Below the pieces are notes generated by a model. The model had not been told where the DNA came from. It saw only the letters and a list, made by a program, of their open reading frames with translations, and did not search any database. Source: Solanum dulcamara (taxonomy: Eukaryota; Streptophyta; Magnoliopsida; Solanales; Solanaceae). From it: DNA of 64,000 bases. This document shows, piece after piece, positions 48,766 to 60,035 of the stretch. Position 1 is the stretch's first letter. Each line of letters begins with the position of its first letter. Made by a program: the position numbers and the translations under genes. The DNA lies in the NCBI RefSeq assembly GCF_947179165.1, contig NC_077245.1:52310286-52374285 (forward strand). Direction: 5' to 3'.

Positions 48766-50280
48766 TGCAGGGTGATTTGTACCAAGTGGACATGTCCAAA
48801 TACCTCCAAACTTTGCAGGATTGCATCATATACTAATTTGGAAAGGCTCAACAAGTTTCAGCTCAAAAGGACAATTGGAGACGTTAGGCGAGCGACCTTG
48901 AAAAAATCAGCAGTCTTAAGCCTAAAGAGAGAGAAACTTGGTAATTGGAAGCTCCAGCTTGGGAGTCAAGCTTTCAAAATTTGCAGGGATAAAGAAAAGG
49001 CCATATATGCAAACATCAGGAAGTTTCAGGTCAAACGGATAATTGGAGACGTTAGTCGAGCGACTTGGAAAAAGTTAATAGTCTCCAAAGCTCTTACTGA
49101 GGTCCCTTCCTGTTTGCTAGTTTGTGCAAGCCTTGTTTTGTTTGTTTTTGGTTGTTGTATTATTTCAGGTTCCTGGAGTGATGTATCAACATTCATTAAC
49201 CACAAATACATAGAGAAAAGCACCAACACAAATTCCAACCACCCTGCAGCACTTAAGCTCCAGCAGGTCAGCATGTGCAGGGTGAGGTGCAGCTTGTGGA
49301 CCTGTCCAAAGGCCTCCAATCTTTGCAGGGTGTCAGAAAATAATATAATGACAAGGCTCAAGAAGTTTCAGCCCAAACGGATAATTGGAGGCGTTAGGCG
49401 AGCGACATTGAAATATTCAGCTACCTTAAACCTAAAGATAGGGCCTTTAGTAATTTGGATCCTCCAACTTGGGAAACAAGCCTTCAAACTTTGCATGGCT
49501 AAAGGAGAAGATATATATGCTAATTTCATAAAGTTTCAGCTCAGATGGACAATTGGAGACGTTAGTCGAGCGACTTGGAAAATGATAACACTCTCCAAAG
49601 CTCTTACTGAGGTCCCTTCTTTAATGCTAGTCTGTGTACACTATGTTTTGTTTGGGCTTGCTTGTTGTATTATTGCAGGTGTATGGAGTGATATACCAGC
49701 ATTCTTCAACAACAAATACATAGAGAAGAGCACAACTACAACTTCCACACACCCTGCAACCTCTAATCAGCAGGGCAGCAGGTGCAGGGTGAGGAGTAAC
49801 TTGTGGACCTGTCCAAAGGCCCCCAAACTTTGCAGGATTGCAGCATATATTATTTTGATAAGCCCCAAGAAATTTCAGCCGAAATGGATAATTGGAGACG
49901 TTAGGCGAGCGAGCTTGAAACAAGCAGCTGTCTTAAGCTTAAAAAGGAAGAATGTTGCTAACTGGAAGCTCCAACTTGGGAAACAAGCCTTCAAACTTTG
50001 CATGTCTAAAGGAAAGGATATATATGCAAACTCCAGAAAGTTTCAGCTCAAACGGATAAGTGGAGACGTTAGTCGAGCGACATGGAAAATGCTAACAGGC
50101 TCCAAAATTCTCTTTGAGATCCATTCCTCTCTATTAACCTGTACAGGTCTTTGTTTGTCTTTGGTTATTTGCTGTGTATTTGCAGGTTGTTGGAGACATA
50201 CACCAACATGCTTTAACAACAAATACATAGAGGACAACACCTGCAGCATCTCAACACTTGCAGCAGCTCAACACCTGCAA
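48766..50280 (+). repeat. Three-copy higher-order repeat of about 507-510 bp
   Basis: Units start at 48766, 49276 and 49783. Each contains two copies of a box with GGAGACGTTAG-CGAGCGA, type A (TTAGGCGAGCGA) and type B (TTAGTCGAGCGA), 168 bp apart. The ATT of the ATTGGAGACG core lies at 48874, 49042, 49384, 49552, 49891 and 50059 (AGT at the last). All spacings are divisible by three. LINE-1 carries one such unit (4903 and 5071). Confidence 0.9.
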
Positions 50281-51570
50281 CACCTGCAGCAGCTCAACAA
50301 CTGTTTGCTATGTTGCTTGTCTCTGGTTGACTGTTCTTGTTTAGAACCTCTTTGGCACTGTTATGAGGGCTGCAGTAACCTGGGGCTTCTATGGAGCAGC
50401 ACACTCAGCTGGCCAACCACACTCTCTATTGTCAACACACCACAACAACAACTACACCAACCAACAGCAAACAAGGAACAAATACAAGCTAGTTACAGCA
50501 GCATGCAGATCTCTTTGGTTGTGTGGTTTGTTGGTTTAGTTTGTCTGTGCAGGTACTCCAAGAAGCTGAACCTGATCACAACAAAGGACCCTCCAGCACT
50601 CTCCAACACTCTTCACTACCTGCAGCAACACCAAATTATTTAGAACCCCTTGCAGCAACAACTCCACCAACTTGCAGCACACAAGAAACATGGTTACAGC
50701 AGCTTCCAGATTTCTTTGGTTGTGTGGTTTGTTGTTTGTATTTGTCTGTGCAGGTACTCCAAGAAGCTTAACCACCTCAAAACAAAGACCAACAAGCAGC
50801 CTAACTACAATGGCAGCAACAAGGAGCTGCACATAAACATGCACCAGCCTGTACACTTCCCACAATTGATTCCCCTTTTGTTAGTTGCTACTGCAGGTTC
50901 ACAGTTGCACACCTGCTACAACTTCAAAGTTGAGTACGCTTGGCTTCTCAGGGATCCTACAGCCATCATCACCCACCCTCTGTACCTCCTATATGCAGCA
51001 CAGCAGCAGCAGTATGCAGCATATGCAGCACACAATAGCCATTGTTTGCTTGTGTGTTTTTCTGGTGTTGTTTGCCTGTGCAGGTACCAAAAGAGAGATC
51101 TACTACTGAACCTAACCTGCAACAACAAGTATGCTATCCCTGCAGCTAGAGAGGCAGCAAGGAACTGGATACAGGACTGCAACAACCATGGCCTCTGCAG
51201 CACATCAAGATCTGCAGCAACCATATATTTGGACTCCCATGCAGGTGGTCGAATGCAGCTACACTTGTTCTGATATTCAGGCTCTCAATTTTATCCACAA
51301 CAACTCCAAGGCTATTGGATACTATAGCTTCATATATTTCCTCTCCTTTCAGCCCCCATAGCTAATAATCATGATACTAATGCAATGGCACATTTCACCT
51401 GGATTTACTTGGTACGACAAGACTAAAAAGAGCAAAGATGAAAAGAATTTTCCCATCCCATGCGAGATAGAAGTTTCGTATACTTGTTCTTCTTCAATGT
51501 AGCTATGTCTGCTACGTAGCATAGTTGGAATAGGACTAGTGTAGGTTACTTTCCTTTTTTCTCATGGAAG

Positions 51571-51583
51571 GGGAGAGTCTCCC
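51571..51583. repeat. Palindrome GGGAGAGTCTCCC, 3' UTR copy in LINE-2
   Basis: Matches 6272-6284 in LINE-1 and lies about 280 bp before the poly(A) run. Confidence 0.7.
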
Positions 51584-53229
51584 TTATTTATGCTTTCTTA
51601 GTTGAATTATACCGAGAGGAGTCCTCTCATAGGTTACTGCTTTCTAGTAATAGTTAGTCTCTTTTTTTGTATTGGGGATGAGTTAGCCGACCTTAATAGG
51701 TTGGCTGACTTATGAACCACCATAGGATCGGAGGTAAGGTTTATGTCCCCCTCCTTGTATTTTCCTTTGATTATTTATGTTAAGGCTTGGGGGTGTTGCT
51801 TAACCCCTGACTGTGCACGAGAGGTGGGAGCCTCGTGTAGGGTCTGTTCCCAAAAAAAAAAAAAAAAAAAGTCAAATAGTGTTACAAGCATCTCTCATAG
51901 GCAAACCATGAATCACATGCTCACAAACAAGTAGAATAACAAATAAAACCCCCATACGGGCTAAACCGCACAAATAAGCCCCTATACAGGCAATACAATA
52001 TAATCAACCCCTCACACAGACATCACAATATAAACAATAATCCCAATTCATATTACTATCCCATCCTAAAGCCTATAACATAAGAACGATCAATTACCTA
52101 ATCCCGGTCTCAAAGAAGGATAGGCAAATCTACTTTGAAGGCTGAAAACTTCACTCGAACACTCTATTAGAGTTTTAACCTAAAATACAGACTCTGAAAT
52201 GATCCCCAACTATCAAGAATGGAAAGAATTCATCAAAAGGAGTTCAAAGATACCCATATTGCAAGATTTAAGAACCATAATCAAAATCATCCAAAAATTA
52301 CCTCGAAAATGAAAACGGTAAAACTGAAATTTTACTTGAAAATCAAGTTCTACACATCAAGAGGAGTTAGTGGTAAAAAACCCCATCAAAAATCGAGTTT
52401 GAAATCATGAAATTACTAATTTTGAAATTTAGGAGAAAACCCCCCAAACCCACATTGAAATCTTGATTTTGAAATATTTTTTGAAAGATAAAATCGTTAG
52501 GAAATAATTTAGAAATGATAAAGAAATTTACTCCAACAAATTTTCTCAAAAGATTACTTCAAAAATCATATATCCAAAGCTTCAATTGAGTAACAATGGT
52601 GGAAATAAGAAAAAGGAGGAAGAAACCCAAAATATGAGCTATTTTCAACGAAAAAGAGTCTGTTGACCGTGGTCAACTTGCACCAGCTTTCTTCGAAACA
52701 TGTTTTTGACCCTTAGAACACATCCAAAATCCTATAAACATGAACCAATAGTGAAAATTGATCACAAAACATGTTTTAGAACAATGGAATCGCCGGATTT
52801 TCGAAGAAAGGTTGTTATGACCAAAATACCCCCATAGACCTCTCTTAGGCCTAAAACTCAACTTTTAGCCTAAACACTCAAAACGAACTCTAAGGTCTTG
52901 GGTATCTAACCAACCATCCTACTAGACCAAATTTGATATTTCGGATGCAACAGAACTAACAAAATCACCATCCGACGTTCGAATCTCGAAATATTGAGCA
53001 AAGTCAATTATCTAATTAAAATTTCACATAAACTCTCAAAATCATCAAAATCTCTCCTGATCGCATCGAGAACCACACTAACCATCCCATAAGGCCAACA
53101 AAGCATGAAAACACAAAGGGAAGGGCAAAATAGTCATTTCTCATCGAAAGTAATTTCTCAAGAATTGAGACATTAAACTATTCACCACTAAAACACACGT
53201 TCGTCCTCGAACGAAAAGAAAGGTAAAAT

Positions 53230-54110
53230 ATCTAAAGAAGTGAAAAGATGAGGGTATCTATGACGCATATCAGACTCCACCTCCCATGTAGCCTCCTCAA
53301 CAGGCTGGTGTCTTTTCACTGAATTAATATGCTTTGATCTCAAATGTCTAGTCTGCCTATCTAAGACAACAATAATTTCCTCCTCAAAGGATTAGTCCTG
53401 ATCCAAACCAACCAATTCCCATTGAATCACATGAGAATCATCATGCCGGTATTGCTTAAGCATCGATACATGAAATACGGGATGAACCGCTAAAAGGTTT
53501 AGAGGCAAAGACAATTTATAAGCTACCTTTCCATACTTTTCCAAAACCTTAAAAGGGCCAATAAACCTCAGACTGAGCTTCCCTTTCCTCCCAAACCTCA
53601 TTACACCCTTAATAGGTAACACATTGAGAAACACTCTCTCAGCAATGCCAAATGACATATCACGAACATGCCTCTCTGCATAGCTCTTCTACCTACTCTA
53701 GGTAGTCATAAGGAATTGCTGAATCAATTTAACCCTATCCATAGAGTCTCTCAACAAATCAATAACCTAAGGTTGTACCCCAAAAGAATCAAACCATCCC
53801 ATAGGAGATCTATAGCTTCTCCCATACAAAATCTCAAAGGGTGCTATATGAATACTAGAATGGTAACTATTGCTAGTCCCAATGACCACCAAAGTCCATG
53901 ACGCAAGCTCAGACCATGTTCTCAAGCACTTGAATAGTCCTTTCTGACTGATCATCGGTCTGAGGATGAAAATTGGTACTCAACTCAAGATTGGCACCCG
54001 TTTGCTCCTGCATAGAACTTCAGAAATGAGAGGTAAACTGCGTACTTCTATTAGACACAATAGAAATGGGCACTCCATGTAACTAAACAATCTCATGGGT
54101 GTAGATCCTA
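53230..54110 (-). pseudogene. Element C integrase and C-terminal domain
   Basis: Minus-strand reading from high to low: remains of the integrase core near 53960-54110 (SNRSTQFTSHF-like and NFHPQTDDQSERTIQVLE), then SYHSSIHIAPFEILYGRSYR (53767-53955). The C-terminal tail at 53392-53658 has GKLSLRFIGPFKVLEKYGKV, AYKLSLPLNLLAVHPVFHVS and MLKQY, and ends after a stop with EEIIVVLDRQTRHLRSK and W-EVESDMRHRYPHLF (53230-53390). Integrase inserts the cDNA into the genome. At least two stops and several frame changes are present. No chromodomain was recognised. Confidence 0.8.
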
Positions 54111-54567
54111 GCCAACTACTCCACATTATAGCTAGTTTTCACTGGAATAAAATGGGTTGATTTAGTCAACCGATCCATAATCACCCAAACTGAATCATGC
54201 TCACCCAAAGTCAAGGGTAATCCAGTCAAAAGGTTTATAGTAATGCACTCTCACTTCCACTCGGGAGTGGGCATCCTTTGTATAGAACCACCCAACTTTT
54301 GATGCTCATAATTCACTTGTTGGCAATTCAAACACTTATCCACAAAATCTACAATGTCCCTCTTCATGCCACACCACAATAGTGTTGTTCAAGTCATGAA
54401 ACATCTTTGCCACCCCTGGTTGAAAAGAATACTTTGAACAATAAGTCTTCTCCAATATCATACGCACCCAATCACCAACTTTAAGCACACAAATATGACC
54501 ACTAATCCTCAAAACTCCCTCAGGATCAAGAGAAGTTGACTTAGCCTTTACCTTTTAACACTTTATC

Positions 54568-55737
54568 CTAAATCATCCTCAACTTGTCATTATGAAACAG
54601 GTGGGAACGAATCTGATTTATCAAAGTAGAACTAGCTTCAACGAAGGCCAAGAAACTATGAGGTGTTAAAATATCAAGTCGAACCAATTGTCTAGCCAAT
54701 GACTGAACCTCCAATGCCAAAGGTCTCTCTTCTGCCTTAAGAAAGGCTAAGCTACCCATACTAAGTGTTTTTTGAGTCAAAGCATCCGCTACTACATTAG
54801 CCTTGCCCGAATGATAAAGAATGGTGATGTCATAATCCTTCAACAACTCTAACCATCTATGCTATCTCATGTTCATATTCGATTGAGAAAAAAGATATTT
54901 AAGGCTATGGTGATCTGTAAAGACCTAATAATTCACACCTTAGAGATAGTGTCTACATAACTTCAAAACAAAGACCACTACTGCAAACTCCAAATCGTGA
55001 GTAGGGTAGTTCCTCTCATGTACCTTCAACTGTTGAGAAACATAGGCGATGACTCTCCCCTTCTGCATCAACACACTGCCCAAAGCATCACAGAATATAA
55101 TAAATGCCAAACCTTCTTGGTGTAATGCTAAAATAGGTACCGAAGTCAATAAATCCTTAAGTTTTTGAAATCTTGCCTTACACTCATCGATCCACTAAAA
55201 TACCATAGTCTTTTGAGCTGCATAGTCAATGAAGATGTGATGGCAAAGAAAATCTGAACAAACCAATGATAATAGCTCGTTAACCCAATGAAACTCTAAA
55301 TCTCGATAGCAGAAATAGGTCTTTCTCAATCACAAACTGCCTCAACCTTGGTTGAATCGATCATAATTCCATCGTTGTTCACCACATGACCTAAGGAAGC
55401 CACAAACTCAATCTAAAACTCACACTTGGAGAAATTTGCATATAACTTCTCCTATCTCAATATCTGAAGTATGACCCTCAAGTGACGAACATAGTCAGCC
55501 TCATTCTTAGAGTAAACCAATATATCATCAATAAATACAATCACGAAGAAATCCAAATAAGGTTGAAACATTTAGTTCATCAACTCTATAAAAGCAGTCG
55601 GGGCATTCATCATCCCAAAGGACATGACTAAAAACTCATAATGCCCATAACAAGTCCTGATGGAGGTCTTCGGGATATCACAATATTAAACTCTCAACTG
55701 ATGGTAGTCTGACCTCAAGCCAATCTTAGAAAATAAT
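54568..55737 (-). pseudogene. Element C RT C-terminal half and RNase H
   Basis: On the minus strand, RNase H reads [40 protein letters not shown] and [10 protein letters not shown] (54940-55149), then MLKDYDITILYHSGKANVVA, DALTQKT (54770-54846). RT motifs at higher coordinates are [20 protein letters not shown] (about 55585-55650), [13 protein letters not shown] (about 55505-55545) and FSKIGLRSDYHQL (about 55695-55735). The reading breaks at 55737, where another element is inserted, and resumes at 59199. Several stops are visible. Confidence 0.82.
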
Positions 55738-55848
55738 AATTATTACAACCCACACTCTTGAGATCAGAGTGTATCTTAAGATTCTTAGAAGTTATAAGGT
55801 GAGCCAGATAATCTACGACACTATCAAACAACTCTAAGGAAGGGAGAA

Positions 55849-58800
55849 TGTAATACCCCATAGTAGGGAAGGTTGGAAATAGGGTCATGAGAAGTTGGAA
55901 GGAGTTGGAGGCCAAGTAATGAGTCGTAGGACTCAAATTACCTACGTAAGCTATTAACTTAGAAGTTTTACATATTTGAGCTACTTGAGTATATACTAAG
56001 CTTGCATAGTCAGGATTACACGGGTTCTTAAGATAAAATGAGATTACGAACCCACGAGGAAGAGAAAAAGATGACACGTGGCAGCAAGAAGAGAGTGCCA
56101 TGTGGCAGTAGGAGAAAGTGCCACATGGAAGCAGCTGAAGCAAGGAGGTGACCTATTGCCTGCTTGGGGGGTGGACCCACTGCCACGTGGCCGCATGAGC
56201 TTAGGTGGCACCCTAAGGGGCTTCCATATGTCACCCCTAGGGGGATGCCACGTGTCACTCTCCAAGGAGGTATATATATACATATGTCTTAAAGTTAAAT
56301 TGATCACATAATTAGACTTTCACTTAGAAGAATTGAAAAAGAAACCCTAGGAGCTAAGGAGAGAGGGGCGACGACTTGGCCAAAAGAAAAGGTAAGGCCT
56401 GATTTCATTCTATAAATTAATTATTTAAGGTATCCTACAGTGATATAGCGGTTTTTAATAACATAAAATTTTATTTTGGGGCAGCAAGGAAGAGATACAA
56501 ACAGTTCGCAAATTTTCAGCATGTTAAGAGAACTTCCGAGACAAGTTTTAGTAAGTTTTAGCAAGGTATGTCTTGGTTATCTTCTCCCACATTTTGGTAA
56601 GGGTTTTTAAATGTTATGAGGGTGTTAATAATGTAAAGTTAAGGTTTGTAGAAGCACCAAGAGGACAAAAAACAGCCACGACATTTCAGCCGCGCTAAAA
56701 GAACTTCCGAGGCAAATTTTGGCAAGCTTTGGCCAATTTCGGTTAAGGTAAGGGTTTTTATTTCAATTTGGAGTTTATGGTGTGGTTATGGAGTGTATTA
56801 AATATCTTATACATGGCTGGAAGTATAAATATTGCACAAAGATGCTTGACATTAGAAACAAACTAAACTAAGGCCGTCATGGTTAAATCGAAGTCGAGTA
56901 GGGTGTTGGTTTTTGTGCTGTGCTTGCAGGTGCTTTTATTGTGTGTTGAAGGGATGGAAATGTTTAAATAAGGTGTGGGTTCTTCTGGTTGCAGCACACG
57001 ATCCGCCGTTGTGTATGGTTAAGGGTTTTACGAAATAGAGATTAAAAACCCTATTTTAGTATCGTAGTTTTAAGCGAGTTGTTTAGAGTTTGTATTGTCT
57101 AATGTAGAAGTGGTTTACTTGTATATATGCTTATGATTGTTGTTTTTGGGATTCTGATAAGGTTTGGGGATTAAATTGAAAGTTCGTATAGGGCAAGTTA
57201 TAGAGGAGATGCTGCCCGATTTCCGTTAACTCCTTAACTAACTAATTGAGACTAGTCGAGAAGTGTGAACAAGGAAGTAATTCCTATGGATAATGGGTGG
57301 TAGGTTTAGGGGATGGAAAGTCGAAATTCACTAACCTTAGTATTACTTTCATGTTAAATAGGTTAAAGGAGTAATGAAGCGAGTCTGGAGGCAATTAACC
57401 CATAGCAGGTATGTAGAACTATTCTTTTTTTTTTGGCATGTCTTAGGTATAAGTTATGAATGGTTTGTATATGAAATGTGGGGATAATTCCACTCATGAA
57501 ACTCCAAGTGTAATTCATAGACTTTATTCACTTTGTGATGTTAAGACTCCTGTAATAGCTGAGTTATTGCCTTTAAGGCTCTTAGATCATGAACAATAGT
57601 ATATGTAAAGCCTGTTTCTTCTTCTTTTCAGAATGTCTTAAGTATAAATGGAATGGTATATGATATGAGGTGGAGGTAGTTCCAGTTATAAGCTCCGAGG
57701 ATGACTCATGACTTTTATTCACTACTTGATGTTAGAATTCTTAAAGTAGTTGAACTACTAACCTCGAGTCTCCTATCGGATGAATAATAATTGAATGCAT
57801 AAGTCCCTATTCCTAAGACCTCTACAGCGACAAACATCTCTATTCCCATAAGTTGTTTAACCTTATCACGATACACGTCTGTGATTCTTGAAACTCCAAT
57901 TGATATGATCCTTAACGATGTTTAGAAGGTACTTAAGACAATTACTACTCGTGCACACTGTAACCCATCTTCCTCCGAGTCCCATAAGGGGGATGGGAAT
58001 GCGGTCGTGCCTAGTTTTACTATTCGTTTACCAAGTCCCGGGCTGACTATATATATATGTATGAAGTATACAAGGATGAAATGCCATATACGAAAAAGTG
58101 AAATATACAATGACGTCGTATGTGATGATACTCGTCACCACTTCCCAGGCCGGTATATATATGATGATATGATAGAAAATGTGGATCGGGCCATATGTTC
58201 TATGGCTTTCTTTTAAAATATGGATAGGGCCGTACATTCTGCGACATTATTTTAAAATATGGATCGGGCCGTACATTCCTCGGTATTATTTTAAATTATG
58301 TATCGGGCCAAACGTTCCTCGATATATTTTACTATATGATAATGGCACAGAGTCCCATAGTGGGTCGGGTGCGGTATGACATGTACACCACTCTTTCACC
58401 GAAACCCTCACTAAAGGGCTGGATATGATAGGTCATATATATGAAAACATAGTGATGTACTTGTAATATATGAAATAATGTCGTATACGAAGGTATGATG
58501 CCGTATACGATGATATGGTAGCACCGAGTCCCACAGCGGGCCGGGAGTGATATGTGAGGATGATATATATGCCCTCTTTTCATAAGATGCAGGCATAGTG
58601 AATTGTTACTTGTCATTCTGGTTTCCTACATCCCTATTTCAGTTGTTATCTCAGTTATGTTATCTTATGCTTTATATATTCAGTACATATATCATACTGA
58701 CCCCCCGTTCTTCGGAGGGGATGCATTTCATGCCCGCAGATACAAATGTTCATTTTGGAGATCCGCCAGCTTAGGGTTTCCACTCAGCGATGTTGGGAGT

Positions 58801-59198
58801 GCTCCACTATTCCAGAGCCTAAATTTTGATACTGGTCATTTGATATATGTTTGTTTATTCAGGGGTACAGCGGGGGCCCTGTCCCGCCATATGATACAGT
58901 TAATACTCTTAGAGGTCTGTAGACACGTGTACGTGGGTTGTTGATGAGTTTGTTTCAGCTATGCCTGTATGTCATGTTATAAATATTATTAGGTTATGGA
59001 AGCCTTGTCGGCTTGCGTGCCCTTTCATGTTATGATACAGGTGAAAGAGGCTACAGGTATATGAAAAAGTTTTTGATCCACTGGGTTTTTTATGTATAGT
59101 ATCACATCACGCACCATTCAACTTGACTATACCAATAGATATGTATACGGGGGTCCAGGTCAGACCCCAGTTGCGGCCTACGGGGTTGGGTCGTGACA
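55849..59198 (+). repeat. LTR of 3.35 kb within element C
   Basis: TGTAATACCCCATAGTAGGG to CCTACGGGGTTGGGTCGTGACA. It contains a block of CATGTGGCA/CCACGTGGC words at 56074-56260 and a 39-bp tandem repeat at 58181-58335. Near the 3' side is a version of the shared U3 motif (CAGTACATATATCATACTGACC, 58680-58701, then GCATTTCATGCCCGCAG). ORFs inside it on both strands (up to 113 codons) are not regarded as genes. Confidence 0.75.
58181..58335. repeat. 39-bp tandem repeat, four copies
   Basis: Copies start at 58181, 58220, 58259 and 58298, each with ATGGATCGGGCC-TAC-TTC then TATTTTAAA. Because 39 is divisible by three, they also give a 13-residue repeat in one plus-strand frame. Their position inside an LTR argues against coding. 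Confidence 0.85.
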
Positions 59199-60035
59199 AT
59201 AATGCACCCTGAAGCTAGTCAAATAAATCATCAATGAAAGGAAGATAATACTTATTCTTGATCGTAACCTTGTTCAACCATCGATATATGATATACATAC
59301 TTACAGTACCATCTTTCTTTTTCACAAATATGACCGGTGTACCCACGATAAAATACTAGGCCAAATAAACCATTTCTTCAACAGATCTTCCAACCGTTCC
59401 TTCAATTCCTTCAACTCATCCAGAGCCACTCGATAAGGAGAACTAGAAATGGGCTTGGTGCCCGGCTCCAAATCAATTACAAAATCAATATCATGGTCCA
59501 GAGGAACACCCTGTGAGTCAGTAGGAAACACATAAAAGAACCATCTCCCTAATCTCGTGGTCTCTAAAAGAGATGAATCTCTGGTATGCTCACGAACATG
59601 AGCCAAATAAGATAAGTAACCATTCTCCAACATGCGAAAAGATATCACTTTCTTTAGATATGAATTTGGAGTACTTTTTCACACTAACCAAGGTAAACGG
59701 GATAAGATAAGGCCATGGTCTTAGCATAATAATCTAGAATTTCATGATAGGGAGATAACCAATCTATACCAAATATTACATCAAAGTCTAGCATATCAAG
59801 AACAACCAGGTCTACCCGAGTCTCACTATCCAAAAATGTCACTACACACTCAATACACCCTATCCACCACTAAGGAATCGCCTATCGGGGTAGAAACACT
59901 AATAGGTACTGCTAGGGAATCACACACAATATCAATATTTGTGGCAAGATAAGTTGACATATAAGAGTAGGTAGAACAGGGATCAAATAACATTGAAGTA
60001 GAGCGGTAAAAAATTAGAATGATACTTGTGATCAC
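59199..60035 (-). pseudogene. Element C RT N-terminal half and protease
   Basis: The minus strand 59322-59648 reads VFPTDSQGVPLDHDIDFVID, LEPGTKPISSSPYRVALDEL and [20 protein letters not shown], the linker and start of gypsy RT. Continuing to 59199 are the VKKKDG and [21 protein letters not shown] parts, with a stop. The protease region (59850-60035) has a MLFDPCSTYSYMS stretch, where gypsy proteases usually have LFDSGATHSF/YIS, so the catalytic Asp is retained but the DSG motif has become DPC. No intact frame remains. Confidence 0.78.

Larger units (their letters stand above)
48280..51361 (+). pseudogene. LINE extra downstream ORF with three repeat units
   Basis: ATG at 48280 opens MIIRTIVKGRVSLIYCF, matching the same site in LINE-1. 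The frame is open for 787 codons to a TAG at 50641. The same frame then continues to 51273, and a frame change near the end is needed to reach the conserved C-terminus YSFIYFLSFQPP (stop at 51359). Three repeat units begin at Cys boxes 48766, 49276 and 49783 (C-x8-C-x6-C). Each is followed after 36 codons by IGDVRRAT, after 56 more by GDVSRATW, then by a hydrophobic segment (49108-49176, 49618-49686, 50125-50193) and a K-Y-I-E motif. Further W/F-rich hydrophobic pieces ending in CRYSKK recur at about 50512-50570 and 50710-50770. Function unknown. A membrane-associated repeat protein is inferred only from the hydrophobic segments. A non-coding structured 3' region is the rival explanation. Confidence 0.55.
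48259..51870 (+). mobile_element. 5'-truncated LINE (LINE-2), 3' region only, poly(A) tail
   Basis: Homology to LINE-1 begins at TAATATTAGCTG (48259, matching about 4112) and continues to the common 3' end GTAGGGTCTGTTCCC. A run of 18 A follows at 51853-51870. No endonuclease, RT or RNase H is present. The element inserted into the 3' LTR of gypsy element C in the opposite orientation. The longer A-run than in LINE-1 and the mostly open internal ORF suggest a younger copy. A target duplication was not found. Confidence 0.85.
47172..53172 (-). repeat. 3' LTR of element C, split by LINE-2
   Basis: LTR sequence is 47172-48258 and 51871-53172, about 2.39 kb. It begins TGTTACAACCCAAAAATCG and ends TTCTCAAGAATTGAGACA. 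The interruption is LINE-2. The polypurine tract region is just beyond 53172 (reverse complement GTGTTTTAGTGGTGAATAG), where the usual plant form would be more purine-rich. Confidence 0.75.
55741..59198 (+). mobile_element. Long-LTR gypsy remnant inserted in element C RT
   Basis: The host RT reading frame ends at about 55737 and resumes at 59199. The inserted piece has about 108 bp of internal sequence, AAGGGAGAA resembling a polypurine tract just before TGTAATACCCC, then one LTR of 3350 bp ending GGGTCGTGACA at 59198. ATAAT occurs on both sides (55733-55737 and 59199-59203) as a candidate target duplication, but the left side is a repetitive AATAAT run. The 5' LTR and nearly all internal sequence are missing. 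Confidence 0.7.

Noticed and set aside
48280..50643. Host gene rather than LINE ORF for the 787-codon frame
   Set aside because: The whole block from 48259 to the poly(A) run matches LINE-1 end to end, so it moved as part of a LINE.
52673..52861. Minus ORF in the 3' LTR of element C
   Set aside because: Located in LTR sequence between LINE-2 and the element interior, with no domain.
58007..58379. 13-residue repeat protein read from the 39-bp tandem array
   Set aside because: The array lies in an LTR and the opposite strand is open as well. The period being a multiple of three is probably chance.
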